This document shows, one piece after another, positions 62,519-64,000 of a stretch of 64,000 nt of DNA. Within the stretch, counting starts at the first letter, position 1. Each line of letters starts with the position of its first letter. The notes under the pieces were generated by a model, which did no database searches, had not been told where the DNA came from, and saw nothing but the letters and a program-made list of their open reading frames with translations. The stretch lies in the NCBI RefSeq assembly GCF_036670015.1, contig NZ_CP137637.1, positions 1-64,000 of the forward strand. The letters are read 5' to 3'. The DNA is from Niallia sp. XMNu-256 (GTDB lineage Bacteria; Bacillota; Bacilli; Bacillales; Cytobacillaceae). The position numbers and the translations under genes are program-made.

Positions 62519-63409
62519 ATGTCGAAACGTATCGGGACGAAGGAAGAAGATTTATTTATTGCTTTACATGATTTAGTGTTTGTCGATTATGATTTTTTAC
62601 AAAAATATGTGTTTATCCATGAAGATGGTACTCCATTTCACAAAAACACGATTATGAATCATCTTCGTGCTTTAGAGCGTGAAGGGTATATCAAATCTTC
62701 ACCGATTGCAAAAGCGAATGTAAGAGGGGCAGATCGATTAGTTTATACACTTGATACTAAAGGAATTCAAGAAGCTAGGGAACTACTTGGAGATGTTGAC
62801 TGGGATACAAGATGGACTCAAAGGACACCTACGTATATTTATCATTCTTTGCAAATTGCTCACGTGTTAACTACTTATAATAGAGAAAAACATAGTGGAA
62901 TTGAATTTCTTGAGTATTTTTCAGAGCGACGCGCTTATCGAAATTATGGAGAAGTGAGAGTAGAAAAGGATGGGAAAAAACGTCAGCCTTCAAATACAGT
63001 AATTCGCCCGGATGGTGCCTTTATTCTAAAGCGTGTTGTTAATGGGAAGAGCTTCCACTTTCTATATTTTGTAGAAATGGAGCGAAGCCGTCAACGAATT
63101 GAAAATACTTTGGACAAAATTCATCGTTACAATCAATACGTATTGAAAAAGGCCTATTTAAATGATCTAAGATTTGGTGTTCCAATTGATATGATACGTA
63201 TTTTATTTATTTCTCAAAAGGAGAATGAGAGGGATCGTTTAATGCTCAATGCTAAAAATGGCGATTCACGAGAAATTGAAAAAATGCATGGGGCGTTACT
63301 TTTTGCTACTTATGAGGATGTGTTAGAAAATCCTTATGGTGATATATGGAAAGCTAAACATTCTACAACTGTTGATCATTTGTATTCCCTAACTAGTCGA
63401 ATTGAATAG
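62519..63409 (+). CDS. Replic_Relax-family winged-helix protein
   Basis: A 296-aa protein of the replication-relaxation family (MobC-like). The N-terminal winged helix reads LFIALHDLVFVDYDFLQKYV and HKNTIMNHLRALEREGYIKS. The C-terminal half is nuclease-like with RPDGAFILKR and FLYFVEMERSRQRI (acidic residues in a beta-sheet). Such proteins accompany plasmid mobilisation ATPases like the one upstream. GTAGGGGGATTTAG precedes the ATG. It is the best relaxosome candidate in the window; no classical HUH relaxase motif is seen. Confidence 0.75.
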   Translation: MSKRIGTKEEDLFIALHDLVFVDYDFLQKYVFIHEDGTPFHKNTIMNHLRALEREGYIKSSPIAKANVRGADRLVYTLDTKGIQEARELLGDVDWDTRWTQRTPTYIYHSLQIAHVLTTYNREKHSGIEFLEYFSERRAYRNYGEVRVEKDGKKRQPSNTVIRPDGAFILKRVVNGKSFHFLYFVEMERSRQRIENTLDKIHRYNQYVLKKAYLNDLRFGVPIDMIRILFISQKENERDRLMLNAKNGDSREIEKMHGALLFATYEDVLENPYGDIWKAKHSTTVDHLYSLTSRIE

Positions 63410-63463
63410 TCAATGCTCATAAAAGGGCAGATATATATCTTCGATTTGAAGGGGGGTGAAACA

Positions 63464-63799
63464 ATGGGATATAAAGTTAAGCGAGGTACGACCTCAACTG
63501 GTAATACAATTAAAGAAATGATAACAAGTTTTTTTAAGAGATTGATAGCTGTATTGATTATTTTGACCGTAATGGTTGTATTAGGTTATTTTCTGTTGCA
63601 ATTTTTCTATGCCAATTTCCCGGTTTTTGCGATAGCTGCTGATGATGTCATTGCTTTTGTTAAAGGTTTCTATGCTAAACATGGTCTTTGGGCTACATTA
63701 GGGTTTATTGGCTTAATTTGTCTTGCTGTATGGGCCTTAGGTGAAGAAGCCAAAAGAAAAGAACGTCGAAACGAGGCTATGAAACAAATGATGAAATAA
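63464..63799 (+). CDS. small two-span membrane protein, transfer operon
   Basis: The start at 63464 follows GAAGGGGGGTGAAACA; the frame is open from 63413 but lacks a site there. The 111 residues have two hydrophobic helices (LIAVLIILTVMVVLGYFLLQ and ATLGFIGLICLAVWALG) and basic ends. It sits between the Replic_Relax and the next membrane gene, so it is probably part of the transfer channel. No family recognised. Confidence 0.65.
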   Translation: MGYKVKRGTTSTGNTIKEMITSFFKRLIAVLIILTVMVVLGYFLLQFFYANFPVFAIAADDVIAFVKGFYAKHGLWATLGFIGLICLAVWALGEEAKRKERRNEAMKQMMK

Positions 63800-63814
63800 G
63801 AAAGAGGGGGAAGA

Positions 63815-64000
63815 ATGCAAAAGCGCATATATCCAAAAACGGTATTTAGAAAGAAGGTTTTTAAAGGATTTTTTTGGACTGGATTCTTATTGGCACTCTT
63901 TTTATCTGTTGTAGCTATTGTTCGATTATCAAATTTTGACACTAATCAAGTTGAGGCCAAACAGGCCCAACCAAAGGAAAATATGGTTAATTTTGCTACC
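63815..64000 (+). CDS. membrane-anchored transfer protein (TcpC-like?), cut by window end
   Basis: AAGAGGGGGAAGA precedes the ATG. The 62 visible residues have a basic cytoplasmic start, YPKTVFRKKVFKGFFWTGFL, and one membrane span, then an extracellular polar part. This is the usual N-terminus of TcpC/ConG-type conjugation proteins, but too little is visible to be sure. Confidence 0.45.
   Translation, partial: MQKRIYPKTVFRKKVFKGFFWTGFLLALFLSVVAIVRLSNFDTNQVEAKQAQPKENMVNFAT

Noticed and set aside
1-64000. tRNA, rRNA and CRISPR arrays
   Set aside because: No cloverleaf-like sequence, rRNA segment or regularly spaced repeat-spacer array was recognised.

Overview
The window is low-GC Bacillaceae DNA. 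The evidence is AAGGAGG-type ribosome sites, frequent GTG/TTG starts, a Spo0E-like phosphatase, an SDP-like toxin operon and gene types typical of Bacillus relatives. I read it as part of a large, probably conjugative plasmid (or an integrated one). It combines an accessory fatty-acid catabolism island, a long stretch of decayed mobile DNA, and a plasmid backbone at 31-64 kb. No rRNA, tRNA or CRISPR array was seen.

1-18.7 kb: all on the + strand, a nearly complete beta-oxidation set. It holds an SDR reductase (cut by the window edge), two thiolases, two enoyl-CoA hydratases, two acyl-CoA dehydrogenases, both ETF subunits, the FadF-type ETF:quinone oxidoreductase, an MFS carrier, a 3-hydroxyacyl-CoA dehydrogenase, an acyl-CoA ligase, two hotdog thioesterases and a nitronate-monooxygenase-like flavoprotein. 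Substrate is activated, oxidised, hydrated, oxidised again and cleaved, with electrons passing through ETF and FadF to menaquinone. The island ends in broken acyl-CoA ligase and MFS genes (18.7-19.6 kb).

19.6-31 kb: an accessory scrapyard. It contains a truncated copy of the integrase at 45 kb, an IS3 orfB fragment, two solo IS200/IS605-like right ends, a frameshifted Rep_3 initiator, a Spo0E-like gene, a sulfur cluster (TauE exporter, broken Rrf2 regulator, DUF2292, broken arylsulfotransferase), an intact-looking sdpABC-like toxin operon (27.2-30.1 kb) and another integrase tail.

31-37.5 kb: a first transfer-like operon. It encodes small membrane proteins, a two-helix pilin-like protein, a lipoprotein-like polytopic protein and an FtsK/SpoIIIE-type ATPase. 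37.7-44 kb: a decaying SMR efflux pair with its TetR regulator, then an intact, visibly GC-richer formate dehydrogenase (fdhF plus DUF1641) followed by a multiply broken fdhD. 44-48 kb: recombinase and group II intron remnants, a XerS-like integrase, and a HipA-like kinase with a small partner.

48.7-59.2 kb: plasmid maintenance. It holds a type III (tubulin-like) partition system, tubR-tubZ, with GGTTACC repeats upstream and a TubY-like coiled-coil protein downstream. It also holds a secreted protein, a large helix-turn-helix Rep-like protein behind a ribbon-helix-helix repressor, an iteron array, and a primase-type replication protein. 59.2-64 kb: a perfect 24-bp inverted repeat, a 166-nt tract with no cytosine, then a second transfer operon (VirD4/HerA-like ATPase, Replic_Relax protein, membrane proteins) that runs off the window.
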